Positions 44,933 through 54,541 of a stretch of DNA of 58,866 bases are shown here, piece after piece. The DNA is from an uncultured Lachnospiraceae bacterium (GTDB taxonomy: Bacteria; Bacillota; Clostridia; Lachnospirales; Lachnospiraceae). Both the position numbers and the translations under genes were made by a program. Where the stretch lies: positions 1 through 58,866 of the forward strand of contig CAOKOL010000027.1 of NCBI GenBank assembly GCA_948470335.1, read 5' to 3'. Each line of letters opens with the position of its first letter. The first letter of the stretch is position 1. Below the pieces are notes generated by a model. The model had not been told where the DNA came from. It ran no database searches and was given only the letters and a program-made list of their open reading frames with translations.

Positions 44933-44976
44933 GCACTGCCTGGTTCATATCTGTTACAATATGGGCCAGGCAGTGC
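44933..44976 (+). other. Intergenic hairpin between symporter and URO-D 2
   Basis: GCACTGCCTGG (44933-44943) and CCAGGCAGTGC (44966-44976) form a perfect 11-bp stem with a 22-base loop. There is no T run. It could be a weak attenuator or an mRNA processing or stability element that sets different levels of transporter and enzyme. Confidence 0.6.
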
Positions 44977-45016
44977 ATGTGCGGAATTTTCATAAATGTA
45001 GGGAGACTTCTGAACC

Positions 45017-46075
45017 ATGGCAGTATTCAATGAAGATGAATTAAAGGTTGTTGGCGAGTACAACATGCCTGGTATCTATGGTGCGCCGGACTGTGTCGTA
45101 CCAAAATATAATTATCCGATTACGCCAAAGGAAAATATGATCCGGATGCTGGAAGGAAAAATGCCCTTATGGGTGCCCAACCAGACCATTGATAATAATG
45201 CAATCCAGCCTATGGTGATGCCCGACGCCTATGCAAGAAGCTTCGGCGGAACGGACTGGTTTGGCATTGAGTGGGTTTATGAGCCGCTGACAAAGGCGTC
45301 TATGGTAAAGCCCGGCACAAGACGGCTGTCGGATATCACCAACTGGAGAGAGGAAATTGTCTGGCCCGACCTTGCTGCCATCGATTGGAAGAAGGATTAC
45401 GAGGACAATTATAAAGGCAGAATCTCTCCCGACCGTCTGTCCTATTTTGTCATCGTAAACGGATTATTTGAGAGAACGGCTGACCTGACCAGTTTTGAGG
45501 ATACATTCTGCTATCTGCTGGAGGAGCCGGAAGAGCTGACCGCTTTTTATGATAAGCTGGTGGACTGGCATATTGAGCTGATTAAGATAGCCAAAGAGGT
45601 GTACAACGCTGATATGATTCTGTTCCATGACGATATGGGAACCCAGATCAGCACTTTCTTCTCCACCAATACGTACCGGGAGCTGTTCCTGCCTCAGTAC
45701 AAGAAGATTACGAAGGCAGCTCATGATCTGGGCATGTATATCTGTTCCCATTCCTGCGGATGCATCAGCACGCTGATTCCTTATATGATCGAAGCAGGCT
45801 TCGACGCATGGGAAGGACAGGACAGTGCCAATGACAAGAAAACAATTATGGAAGAACATGGGAAAGATCTGGCCCAGTGTACGCTGTATATTATTCCTGA
45901 GGACATGAGCGACGAGGACGCGATTGCCGATATTCACCGCCGGGTGGACGATCTGGCCATGACAGGCCGCTTTGCCTGCCGTTTGAAGGATAATAAAGTG
46001 AATCGTCCGGTGAATCTGGCCGAGGAGCTGTATCGTTACAGCAGAATGAAGTACATGGAGCTGGCAGGAGAATAA
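45017..46075 (+). CDS. URO-D-family protein 2 (candidate cobamide-dependent methyltransferase)
   Basis: The 352-residue URO-D-like barrel keeps the His-x-Cys motif in SHSCGCIST (His245, Cys247), with a later cysteine at 321 (FACRLKD). This H-x-C-Xn-C set matches the zinc ligands of MtaA/MtbA-type methyltransferases better than HemE. ILFHDDMGTQISTFFSTNTY is the family's central segment. Zinc-thiolate binding would suit methyl transfer between substrate or corrinoid and a thiol. It is co-transcribed with the symporter and lies 4 bases before the second PucR gene. Confidence 0.85.
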   Translation: MAVFNEDELKVVGEYNMPGIYGAPDCVVPKYNYPITPKENMIRMLEGKMPLWVPNQTIDNNAIQPMVMPDAYARSFGGTDWFGIEWVYEPLTKASMVKPGTRRLSDITNWREEIVWPDLAAIDWKKDYEDNYKGRISPDRLSYFVIVNGLFERTADLTSFEDTFCYLLEEPEELTAFYDKLVDWHIELIKIAKEVYNADMILFHDDMGTQISTFFSTNTYRELFLPQYKKITKAAHDLGMYICSHSCGCISTLIPYMIEAGFDAWEGQDSANDKKTIMEEHGKDLAQCTLYIIPEDMSDEDAIADIHRRVDDLAMTGRFACRLKDNKVNRPVNLAEELYRYSRMKYMELAGE

Positions 46076-46079
46076 ACAG

Positions 46080-47699
46080 ATGGCAGAGGCAGTACTGGAG
46101 CATTCCGATACGTTTCAACCTAAATTTCAAGTGAATATGCGGATTATTGCCGACGAACTGGAACGTCAGGGCCGCGAAATCCGATTTTACGGTTCGGATC
46201 AGGAAGATGGTCTTGACGGGGTGAAGCTGGCTTTCAAAAAAGGGACGGTGAAAAGAAATTATGTATATCTGTTTCCTGCCGGGGAAGCGTCGGAATGGCT
46301 TTCAGACTCTGATCTGTCAGCTGCGGTTATGGTAGGGAGGACAGAAAGATCTGTCCTCCCTCATAACGTTGCGAAGCATCCCGAACCATGTGCCGAAGGT
46401 ACTTTCTGCCGGATTCCTGTCATACAGATTGCCGGCGGAGCCGATTTTTTTGAGGTGTTCGATCAACTGCAGCAGATTTTTGAAAAATACAGGGAGTGGG
46501 AGTGGGCCCTTTGCCGGGCTCTTGGCAGCCCAAGACCTCTGGATGATATCCTGCTGGCCAGCATGGAAATTTTCCGCAATCCCATGTTTATTCACGACGC
46601 CAATTTTTTCGTGGTTTCCGCGCCCAGACATGTGGAAGAAATGCCGGTGTGGGAGATTGACCCCAGGACGGGGCGAAGGATGGTTCCCATGTCGATCATC
46701 AATGATTTTCGTGTGGATGTGGAGTATCTGGAAGGGCTGGGAGAAAAGGGCGTTGTGCTTTTTTCGGCCGAGCAGCGGGGATACCGGATTCTGTATCGGA
46801 ATCTGTGGAATCAGAACCGGTATGTGGGACGGATTCTGATCGACGAGATCGAAGGGGCGCTGGCGCCCGGGGATAATGATCTGCTGGATTACCTCGGACG
46901 GCTGGTGGAGACCTGTATCTTAAAAAAAGAATTGTTCTGGGTGGATATGGGCAACAATGCGGAGCAGTTTTTTACCAGTCTGCTGAACGAGGAACTGCAG
47001 GACCAGCAGAAGATTATGAATTACCTGCAGTTTCTGAAATGGAACCGCAATGACACCTATCTGTGCCTGTGCATCATCACGGACCAGAAGGATTTTAATA
47101 TGCTGTCCGCCTCCGCTACTTTGGGGCAGATCGACGCCCAGATTCCGGCAGGCTATGCGTTTGTCTATAAAGGGAGCATTGTGGCCATCGTGAATCTGAC
47201 CTACGCCGGCACATCTGCAAAAGACGTACTGAGCAGGCTGGCGATCACCCTCAGAGAAGGACTTTTAAAAACCGGCGTCAGCTCGGAGATCAATGATTTT
47301 CTGCTGATTTCCAAAAGCTACCGGCAGGCTTATATCGCGCTGGAGATGGGGCGTTCCGGCAGCAGTACGAACTGGTGTTATTATTTTCAGGATTATATGC
47401 TGGATTATATGATCAGTTCGGCCAGCCAGGAGGTGCCGGTCCAGATGCTGTGCGACGACGCACTGCGCAAGCTGCAGGAATATGACGAAGAAAATCATGC
47501 GGAGATGTATCAGACCCTTCTGGTTTATCTGCGTCAGGAGCGGAATATGCTGCGCACGGCCAGGGCATTGTTTATTCACCGCAGTACTCTTTCTTACCGT
47601 CTGGAGCGGATCAGGAAAATTACGGGCATGAATCTGGATGATGTTCAGGTGCGTCTGCGCCTGCTTTTATCCTATTATATGGCGCAGGGAATGCTGTAA
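46080..47699 (+). CDS. PucR-family transcriptional regulator (copy 2)
   Basis: The 539-residue paralogue of the 40356-41981 regulator shares the opening VNMRIIADELERQGREIRFY and the sensor motif NPMFIHDANFFVVSAPRHVE. It also shares the C-terminal helix-turn-helix (MLRTARALFIHRSTLSYRLE). ATG 46080 has AGGAG 9 bases upstream and follows the URO-D 2 stop by 4 bases. Being in the operon it probably autoregulates, while copy 1 is transcribed from its own promoter; the two may respond to different compounds. Confidence 0.88.
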   Translation: MAEAVLEHSDTFQPKFQVNMRIIADELERQGREIRFYGSDQEDGLDGVKLAFKKGTVKRNYVYLFPAGEASEWLSDSDLSAAVMVGRTERSVLPHNVAKHPEPCAEGTFCRIPVIQIAGGADFFEVFDQLQQIFEKYREWEWALCRALGSPRPLDDILLASMEIFRNPMFIHDANFFVVSAPRHVEEMPVWEIDPRTGRRMVPMSIINDFRVDVEYLEGLGEKGVVLFSAEQRGYRILYRNLWNQNRYVGRILIDEIEGALAPGDNDLLDYLGRLVETCILKKELFWVDMGNNAEQFFTSLLNEELQDQQKIMNYLQFLKWNRNDTYLCLCIITDQKDFNMLSASATLGQIDAQIPAGYAFVYKGSIVAIVNLTYAGTSAKDVLSRLAITLREGLLKTGVSSEINDFLLISKSYRQAYIALEMGRSGSSTNWCYYFQDYMLDYMISSASQEVPVQMLCDDALRKLQEYDEENHAEMYQTLLVYLRQERNMLRTARALFIHRSTLSYRLERIRKITGMNLDDVQVRLRLLLSYYMAQGML

Positions 47700-47816
47700 A
47701 GAGAAACCGCCCGCCATACTGTTCCGATGCGGCGCGCAGCAGGCAGCACACGGCAGGGCGCGTAAGGTTACCGGGAGTTTTATCACATTTTTAATAAATT
47801 ACATAGGAGATTTCGT

Positions 47817-49205
47817 ATGAAACGAACACAAATTATGGGCTTCGTATTATCGGCTCTGGTGCTCGCGGGTATGTTGTTTGTTCCGGAAAGTATTGGGTTG
47901 GGGAAAGCCGGTATCCGGACGCTGGGCGTACTGATCGCCGTGATCCTTGCATTGGTGACGGAGATGCTGCCCATCGGTATTACCTGTATTCTGGGCATCG
48001 CTCTGTGCGTGGTATTCGGCGCGGTGTCAAATGTGGCGGAAGCCCTGTCAGGATTTACAAACCATGTGTTATTCTTTACGCTGGTATCTTTCGGTATTTC
48101 GGAAGCGATTGCGACGGTGCCTCTTTCCAACAGGATTCTGGCGCTTTTGATCAAATGTTTCGGCGTGAAAAGCAAAAATCTTCTTTTTGCGGTGATGATG
48201 TGCGCGGCCATTCTGTCGTCGATCATGTCAAATGTAGCCACCACGGCGGTTCTGATCACCGTTATTTTAAGTTTTCTTAACGTATACGATGATCCGGAAG
48301 CGAAGAATCAGAGCGGAAAGGCTTTTATGATCGGTCTTCCGATTGCCAGTATGATCGGCGGTATGATGACGCCGGCCGGCAGTCCTCTGAACCTTTTAGG
48401 CGTCGGTTTTCTGGAGGATGCCGGAACTCCCGTAACGTTTATTGAGTGGATGGCCGTAGCGATTCCCATTTCGCTGATCGCTCTGGTGGCGGCATGGTTT
48501 ATTATCAGCCGTGTGTTTGAGCCGGCCCAGATCACGGAGGAAAAGGCCAGAGAATATATTGAATCGCTGCAGATTCCAAACCGTTTTGACAGGAAAGAAA
48601 AATCTGTCTGCATCATTCTGGTAACGATGGTAATCCTGTGGATTTTATCCTCCTGGTTCCCGATGTTTAACGTTACGATTGTTGGTACCATCGGTTTCGG
48701 CCTTTTGTTCTTCCCCGGTATCAATGTGCTGACCTGGGATGAATATGTAAAACATGTAAGCTGGTCTTCCTATTTCCTGATCGGGTGTATGATGACCTTC
48801 GGAAACGCGCTGAATAAAAGCGGCGTCAGCGAATGGCTGGTGGGAGGTCTGTTCTCGGACCAGATGAACCTGCCGGTTGTGCTGATCGTACTGATTGTCT
48901 GCCTGCTGGTATTTGTGCTGCTGATCCCGATTCCCATCGGCCCTGCGCTGATTTCTATTCTGGGACTGCCTTTTATCACATTGGCACAGACCTGGGGCCT
49001 TTCTCCCACAGTGCTGATTCTGCCTCTGGTGCTGTGCGCCGCCAACTGTTATCTGCTGCCGCTGGATACGGTGCCGCTTTTGACCTATGCCACAGGGTAT
49101 TACAAGATTACGGATATGCCCAAAGTGTCGATTGTTATTCAGCTTCTGATCGCTGTGCTGATTTCGCTGTGGGTGCCGGTAGCGGTAGGTTTTCTGCATT
49201 TATAA
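47817..49205 (+). CDS. DASS/SLC13-type sodium-carboxylate symporter
   Basis: The 462-residue protein has about 11-13 transmembrane segments and the two ligand/sodium SNT-like loops: MSNVATTAVLITV near residue 140 and TPAGSPLNLLGVG near 185. The second half repeats the pattern around NCYLLPLDTVPLL. The family imports succinate, malate, citrate, sulfate or similar anions with sodium. AGGAG lies 7 bases before the ATG. It follows PucR2 by 117 bases and could be part of the same regulon. Confidence 0.88.
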   Translation: MKRTQIMGFVLSALVLAGMLFVPESIGLGKAGIRTLGVLIAVILALVTEMLPIGITCILGIALCVVFGAVSNVAEALSGFTNHVLFFTLVSFGISEAIATVPLSNRILALLIKCFGVKSKNLLFAVMMCAAILSSIMSNVATTAVLITVILSFLNVYDDPEAKNQSGKAFMIGLPIASMIGGMMTPAGSPLNLLGVGFLEDAGTPVTFIEWMAVAIPISLIALVAAWFIISRVFEPAQITEEKAREYIESLQIPNRFDRKEKSVCIILVTMVILWILSSWFPMFNVTIVGTIGFGLLFFPGINVLTWDEYVKHVSWSSYFLIGCMMTFGNALNKSGVSEWLVGGLFSDQMNLPVVLIVLIVCLLVFVLLIPIPIGPALISILGLPFITLAQTWGLSPTVLILPLVLCAANCYLLPLDTVPLLTYATGYYKITDMPKVSIVIQLLIAVLISLWVPVAVGFLHL

Positions 49206-49320
49206 AAAGGGAATGTATAAAGATCTCGTTTTTATCAGGAATGGTAAGTACGGGATCTTTTTTTCTGCCGACCGGTACGGAACAGACAGGAGAAATGGAA
49301 CAAAAACGGCCGTTTTACTT

Positions 49321-49368
49321 GAATGTTAACATTCGTTGCTTGCGGCAACGGGCAATGATTCCTATAAT
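49321..49368 (+). promoter_or_regulatory. Promoter and palindrome before the XRE-membrane gene
   Basis: TTGCGG (49340-49345), 17 bases, TATAAT (49363-49368). A perfect palindrome GAATGTTAACATTC (49321-49334) lies just upstream of the -35 and may be the operator of the encoded XRE protein. Confidence 0.65.
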
Positions 49369-49403
49369 TGTGGCAAAGCTTAAAAAGAAGGAGGTTATCC
49401 CTG

Positions 49404-49907
49404 ATGCTGAATGAAAATATGAAAGCAATCAGAAAATCAAAAGGACTTTCGCAGCAGGAACTTGCGGTCAAGCTGAATGTAGTGCGGCAGACAGTTTCCA
49501 AATGGGAGCAGGGATTGTCAGTTCCCGATTCTGATCTGTTGATTTCCATATCGGAAGTGCTTGAAACACCCGTAAGCACATTGCTTGGCGAAACGGTTGA
49601 CGAAACGGAGGCTGACAGCCTAAAAGCCATTTCTGAAAAACTGGAGGTGATCAATCTGCAGCTGGCACAAAGGAAAACCATGAGAAGAAAAACAATTCAT
49701 TGGCTGCTTATTTTAGTATGTGTCGTTACGGCAGCAGTTTTTGCGGCCCTGGCAAAATACGGCAGCCCTTATCTGGGCTGGGACTACGGTGATCCTGAAA
49801 CCGCCGTTGTCGGAGTTGGTTTTCACGCGTTTGAGTGGCTGTTTATCAGATTGGCGCCGGTGATCTTTACAGGGGCGATTATCGGAATTTTCCGCACACG
49901 GAAGTAA
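49404..49907 (+). CDS. XRE regulator with C-terminal membrane segments
   Basis: The 167-residue protein has an N-terminal helix-turn-helix (SKGLSQQELAVKLNVVRQTV, then SKWEQGLSVPDSDLL) and a linker. Two hydrophobic segments follow (HWLLILVCVVTAAVFAALA and FIRLAPVIFTGAIIGIF). Such membrane-tethered XRE proteins are common beside ABC transporters in Firmicutes. ATG 49404 has GGAGG 9 bases upstream. The hairpin AAATCTTAC-N6-GTAAGATTT (49906-49929) follows its stop. It precedes the Bce-type module and may sense membrane events. Confidence 0.85.
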   Translation: MLNENMKAIRKSKGLSQQELAVKLNVVRQTVSKWEQGLSVPDSDLLISISEVLETPVSTLLGETVDETEADSLKAISEKLEVINLQLAQRKTMRRKTIHWLLILVCVVTAAVFAALAKYGSPYLGWDYGDPETAVVGVGFHAFEWLFIRLAPVIFTGAIIGIFRTRK

Positions 49908-50054
49908 ATCTTACAAAACCGTAAGATTTCTCCATATCAATTCGATACAAAAACGCCGGTTTTCAGTGTATGATGGTTTTATCGGAAAAGTCTGGCGGTA
50001 ATCCCTGGCTTGTTCAGGAACTGCCGGTCAGAACTTGATACAGGAGGCGGTCAT

Positions 50055-50813
50055 ATGCTACAGGTAAAAAACATCGAAAAATATTACGGCAGCAAAAACA
50101 ATGTGACAAAAGCGCTGGACCGGGTCAGTTTTGACGTGGAGCGGGAGGAATTTATTGCCATTATGGGGGCGTCGGGCAGCGGGAAGACGACACTTCTGAA
50201 TTGTATCTCCACCATCGACACCATAAGCGCCGGGGATATCCTGCTGGACGGGGAAAAGATCTCGGAGCTTCCGGCCGGCGAGCTGGCCCGGTTCCGCAGA
50301 GAACGGCTGGGCTTTGTGTTTCAGGATTTTAATCTGCTGGACACGCTTACGGTGGAAGAAAATATCGGTCTGGCTCTTTCTCTGAACCATGCCGATGCCG
50401 CCGGCGTAAAGGGGCGGGTGCGTGAGATTGCCGGAAAGCTGGGAATTACCGATATTCTGGGGAAATTCCCCTATCAGATTTCCGGCGGGCAGAAGCAGCG
50501 GGCGGCCTGCGCCCGGGCCATGGTGGCGGGGCAGTCTCTTTTGCTGGCCGACGAGCCCACCGGGGCGCTGGATTCGAAGGCGTCCAAAAATCTTTTGGAA
50601 ATTATGACCCAGATGAACCGGGATCTGGGGGCCACGATTCTGATGGTTACCCACGACGCTTACAGCGCCAGTTACGCAAAAAGGGTGCTGTTTTTAAAAG
50701 ACGGACGGATCTTCAACGAGCTGCTGCGGGGAGAACGGCCCCGTCCGGCGTTCTATCATGAGATTCTGGATGTGCTGGCCACGCTGGGAGGTGATATCAG
50801 TGACGTTATCTGA
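50055..50813 (+). CDS. BceA-type ABC transporter ATPase
   Basis: The 252-residue ATPase has Walker A GASGSGKTT, Q-loop LGFVFQDFNLLDTLTVEENI, signature ISGGQKQRAACARAM and Walker B LLADEPTGALD. The FQDFNLLDTLT segment is typical of peptide-antibiotic BceAB transporters. ATG 50055 has GGAGG 7 bases upstream; the longer frame upstream is not supported. It overlaps the permease gene by 14 bases. Confidence 0.93.
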   Translation: MLQVKNIEKYYGSKNNVTKALDRVSFDVEREEFIAIMGASGSGKTTLLNCISTIDTISAGDILLDGEKISELPAGELARFRRERLGFVFQDFNLLDTLTVEENIGLALSLNHADAAGVKGRVREIAGKLGITDILGKFPYQISGGQKQRAACARAMVAGQSLLLADEPTGALDSKASKNLLEIMTQMNRDLGATILMVTHDAYSASYAKRVLFLKDGRIFNELLRGERPRPAFYHEILDVLATLGGDISDVI

Positions 50814-52770
50814 ATTATCCCTGCGCAACGCGAAACGGCAGGCCGCGGATTATCTGGTCTATTTTGTCACGATTATTATGGCGGCCGCGCTGCTGTATGC
50901 ATTTAACGGGCTGGTGTTTTCCGGGGAAATCAGGGAGCTGTATTCCATGATGTCTTCGCTGCCCATGGCGATTGTCCCGGCCAGTATCGTGGTGGTCTGT
51001 ATATTTGGCTGGCTGGTATCCTATGCCGCCAATTTTATGCTGACCCGCCGCAGCCGGGAACTGGGCACATATATTCTGATCGGCCTGGAAAACAGACAGG
51101 TGGCCCGGCTGTTCTTTCTGGAAAATCTGGCCGTGGGCGGCTGTGCCCTGGTTCTGGGGCTTTTGATCGGCAATCTGCTGTTTCAGGCGCTGCGGGCGAT
51201 GATACTGGCGCTTTTTGAAATGCCTTATGTATTTTCCCTGGCGGTTTCCCTTCCGGCGGCGGGGCTGACGCTGGCCTATTTCCTTCTGATCTATCTGCTG
51301 GCTCTTTACAAAAGCCGGAAGCGGATTCGTGAGATGAAGATTTACGACCTGATTTATTTTGACAGACAGAACGAAGAAGCGGTGATTCGGACAGGCAGGA
51401 ACCGGCGGCGGATGTTTGCGCTTTCCATTGTGTTTGGCATAGTGGGGACGTTTCTTTTGATGATAGGAAACCTGCTGCTGGGTATCATCGGCGCAGGCTG
51501 TGTGATCTTTTTTCTCTATGGTTTTTTCTTAACCTTTGCTTCCGGTGTGCCGGCATTTTTTGAAAAACATCCGGCCGGAAAGTACAGGGGACAGAACCTG
51601 CTGGTGTTTCGTACTCTGACGGCCAAACTGGGGACGATGGGAATGGTTATGGCCACCATTTCCCTGCTGCTGACGGCTACGCTGATCGCGCTGGGAACCG
51701 GGCTGGTATTCCGGGGGATTTTTGACGGGCGGGCGGCGGAGCATGCCTGCTTCGATCTGTATATCGGAGCAGGTGAAAAGGGCAGGCCGGTGGACCAGGC
51801 GTATCTGGATTATATCGAAGGGAATATTCCGGTGGAGCAGTCGCTGACGTATGAGGTCCGACTGCATGAAAATAATGGGGTCAGACAGTATCTTGATGAC
51901 TGCGGCATCGAATATTTTTATACTTACCGGCAGGACCCGGTGATCCGTTACAGTGATTACGCCGCCCTGCGGGCTGTCGCGGGTTATCCGGCGGCAAAGA
52001 TGGAGCCGGGACAGTATCTGATTCACTGTATTCCATATTTGTCCGAACCGCTGGAGGATTTCCGGCAGCCGATTACCGCCGGCGGCCGGATGCTGGCTCC
52101 CGGCGGTGTTTATACCGAACATCTGATTCAGAGGTACGCCGCGGACAACGGGCAGGGCTATATTCTGGTGGTACCTGATGAAGCGGCGGCAGGGTGCGCC
52201 CTTCTGCATCACGCCTATGCGGCAAAGACGGTTCGGCCGGTCGGGGAGGAACAGGTTGAGGAGCTGTTCCGGATCAGCAACAGAATCGCGGAGCGGGAAA
52301 GAGGAGACACCTATGATTCGGATGATTATGACACGGTGTATGCCAGTGTTTATGAGGAAAAGACCGCGGCTTATATGACGGCGCTGACCGTACTTCCTCT
52401 GTACTATCTGGCGCTGGCCCTGACCATGACCGCCGCCACCATCCTGACAATCCAGCAGCTTGGCGAATCCCGGCATTACCGGCGTCAGTTTGCTCTGCTT
52501 GACAAGATGGGAATGGATGCCGGGGAAATGGCGAAGGCGCTGCGCACCCAGTTTGCCATTTACTATGCCATGCCCGCCGTGCCGCCGCTGCTGATCGGTA
52601 TCCCTTTTATCCTGAACCTGGCAAAGCAGCCGGAGCCGGAAATTATGGTGGGACTGTCAAGTCCTGCCGCGATTGTGGCCATTGCGCTGGGGGTGTTCTT
52701 CCTGGTGTACGCAGTCTATATCGGGGTGGCCTATATCAGTCTGAAGAAGAATGTACTGCCGGAAAGGTAA
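50800..52770 (+). CDS. BceB-type permease of a peptide-antibiotic detoxification system
   Basis: The 656-residue membrane protein opens LSLRNAKRQAADYLVYFVT, the BceB-type start. It has ten predicted transmembrane segments and a large extracellular domain between segments 7 and 8 (about 290-520) that recognises peptide antibiotics. GTG 50800 has GGGAGG 8 bases upstream and overlaps the end of the ATPase gene. Its 3' end overlaps the convergent kinase gene by 35 bases. Confidence 0.92.
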   Translation: MTLSELSLRNAKRQAADYLVYFVTIIMAAALLYAFNGLVFSGEIRELYSMMSSLPMAIVPASIVVVCIFGWLVSYAANFMLTRRSRELGTYILIGLENRQVARLFFLENLAVGGCALVLGLLIGNLLFQALRAMILALFEMPYVFSLAVSLPAAGLTLAYFLLIYLLALYKSRKRIREMKIYDLIYFDRQNEEAVIRTGRNRRRMFALSIVFGIVGTFLLMIGNLLLGIIGAGCVIFFLYGFFLTFASGVPAFFEKHPAGKYRGQNLLVFRTLTAKLGTMGMVMATISLLLTATLIALGTGLVFRGIFDGRAAEHACFDLYIGAGEKGRPVDQAYLDYIEGNIPVEQSLTYEVRLHENNGVRQYLDDCGIEYFYTYRQDPVIRYSDYAALRAVAGYPAAKMEPGQYLIHCIPYLSEPLEDFRQPITAGGRMLAPGGVYTEHLIQRYAADNGQGYILVVPDEAAAGCALLHHAYAAKTVRPVGEEQVEELFRISNRIAERERGDTYDSDDYDTVYASVYEEKTAAYMTALTVLPLYYLALALTMTAATILTIQQLGESRHYRRQFALLDKMGMDAGEMAKALRTQFAIYYAMPAVPPLLIGIPFILNLAKQPEPEIMVGLSSPAAIVAIALGVFFLVYAVYIGVAYISLKKNVLPER

Positions 52771-53829
52771 GGGTTACGGCGGTACCCGAAGCTGTTATAA
52801 AGTTATGATCTGCCGTAACGCCGCAGTTCGGGCAGTGCTCCGGCTGCGGGTGGCCGGCGACGGAGGAGCGGCTTTCCGCAGCGGAAGAAATCCGCAGGTC
52901 CAGTTCCAGACAATCCGCCAGCTTCCGGCATAAATATAATCCCATGCCCGTAGAGCCGCCCCGCACACGGCCGTTGCTGCCGGTAAAGCCCCGGTCGAAG
53001 ACACGGGGCAGCTCATGGGCGGGGATGCCGATGCCATTGTCCGCGACGGTCAGTTGTACCTGCTTTCCAAGGGGTTTTGCGGACAGGGCGATCACCGGAT
53101 CGGAATCCGCGCTCCGGTATCGGACCGCGTTTTGCAGCAATTGGCCCAGAATAAACGCCGCCCATTTGCCGTCGGTATAAACCGTTTGCTCCAGTCCGGA
53201 GGTTTCCACCCGAACGCCGCTTTGAATCAGCAGCGCTTTGTGCTGACCGACGGCCTGGGCGGCGATCCCGCTCAATTTGTTTCGCCGTAGGATAAAGTCT
53301 TTTTCCGGGCTTTCCGCCCGGGCGTAAAACAGGGCCCGTTCCACATGGGCTTCAATCTGAGACAATTCCGGGGAAAGCTTCCGTCTTGTGTCTGGTTCCG
53401 CATTCCGGCAGATCAGTCCCGCCGCCGTGATCGGCGTCTTAATCTCGTGGACCCAGCTTTCTACATACTCCCGATATTCCTTTTGGGCTGCCTGAGCGTC
53501 GGAAACAGCGCCGATCATGGACTTTCCTGCTCTGCAAAACAGTTCTGTCAGTCTGCGCTCATAGAGGCTCCGGCTTTTGGGGATACACTCGGAGAACAGG
53601 TATTTCCGGTCCAGCCCTTCCATGATATTTTCCAGTTCCTGTAAGTGAGACCGGAGTCGGAGAAAGCCTGTGGTTTCGATGCACAGAACGGACAGAAGCC
53701 ATACCAGGGACAAAAGCCGGACCACTCCTGCCTGGGTTCCGGTGGCAAGCAGAAAAAGGATGGACAGAGAAGCGAAGGCTGCCTGCAAAAGCAGAGAATT
53801 CAGGCGGTCCGATAAAAATTCCAAAACGG

Positions 53830-53833
<4 letters not shown>
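52736..53833 (-). CDS. BceS-type sensor histidine kinase
   Basis: The 365-residue kinase has two N-terminal transmembrane helices with almost no external loop, as in intramembrane-sensing BceS. The H-box is ESWVHEIKTPI (His129), the N-box QLLQNAVRYRS (Asn235), then DNGIGIP and GGSTGMGLYLCR. The last beta strands are interrupted by about 28 residues (320-347) containing HPQPEHCPNCGVTADH, absent from usual BceS. The kinase would be activated by transport through BceAB. Confidence 0.9.
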
Positions 53834-54516
<683 letters not shown>

Positions 54517-54541
54517 GGGGGATATCCTCTATTTTAGCCGC

